Shown here in pieces: positions 6,161 through 6,219 of a DNA stretch of 6,219 nt. Within the stretch, counting starts at the first letter, position 1. Each line of letters starts with the position of its first letter. The translations under genes and the position numbers were made by a program. Under the pieces are notes generated by a model. The model was not told the origin of the DNA and did not search any database. It saw only the letters and a program-made list of their open reading frames with translations. This DNA comes from CAYXVJ01 sp964558445 (GTDB taxonomy: Bacteria > Bacillota > Clostridia > Saccharofermentanales > Fastidiosipilaceae), in contig CAZLEA010000071.1 in the NCBI GenBank assembly GCA_964558445.1, positions 1 to 6,219 of the forward strand, in the 5' to 3' direction.

Positions 6161-6219
6161 ATCAAAAAAACGTGTGTTATTTCGATTTCTGTGCTCATAA
6201 TTATGGATGTCCCAAACTC

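Noticed and set aside
6161..6219. Possible gene end or RNA element at the right edge
   Set aside because: The stretch is A/T-rich, with no convincing coding frame or tRNA/riboswitch pattern; it is best seen as an upstream promoter region.

Overview
The window looks like part of a carbohydrate-use locus from a bacterium that is probably a member of the Bacillota (Firmicutes). The evidence for that is a lipoprotein-anchored solute-binding protein with a perfect AGGAGG ribosome binding site, two permeases of the LplB/YteP and LplC/YtcP type that is most common in Paenibacillus, Bacillus and Clostridia, and moderate base composition (about half G+C by eye). I cannot name a genus.

Layout. Positions 2-2107 (+ strand) hold a glycoside hydrolase family 31 enzyme, best read as an alpha-xylosidase or alpha-glucosidase. 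Its ATG sits at the window edge, so its promoter and possibly its true start lie outside. Positions 2108-2259 are a convergent intergenic region with a perfect 19-bp inverted repeat, a likely transcription-stopping hairpin for one or both sides. On the - strand, reading from right to left, an operon follows: a leader region (6219-5982) with a weak promoter candidate, an imperfect palindrome and a strong leader hairpin; a solute-binding lipoprotein (5981-4230); a 111-nt spacer with a 10-bp hairpin and an imperfect direct repeat; a first permease (4118-3156); and a second permease (3147-2260) whose ribosome binding site overlaps the stop codon of the first.

How the genes fit together. The lipoprotein would capture an oligosaccharide outside the membrane and hand it to the heterodimeric permease. 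No ATP-binding subunit is encoded in the visible operon, which ends convergently at the hydrolase, so ATP hydrolysis is probably supplied by a shared MsmX/UgpC-type ATPase encoded elsewhere. The GH31 enzyme shows no obvious signal peptide from the visible start and would act in the cytoplasm on an imported alpha-linked sugar. The enzyme and transporter are neighbours but are transcribed towards each other, so their link is by proximity only.

I see no sign of a new defence, mobile or RNA system here. The less ordinary parts are the non-coding ones: the leader structure upstream of the binding-protein gene, the hairpin between binding protein and permease, and the long convergent hairpin.
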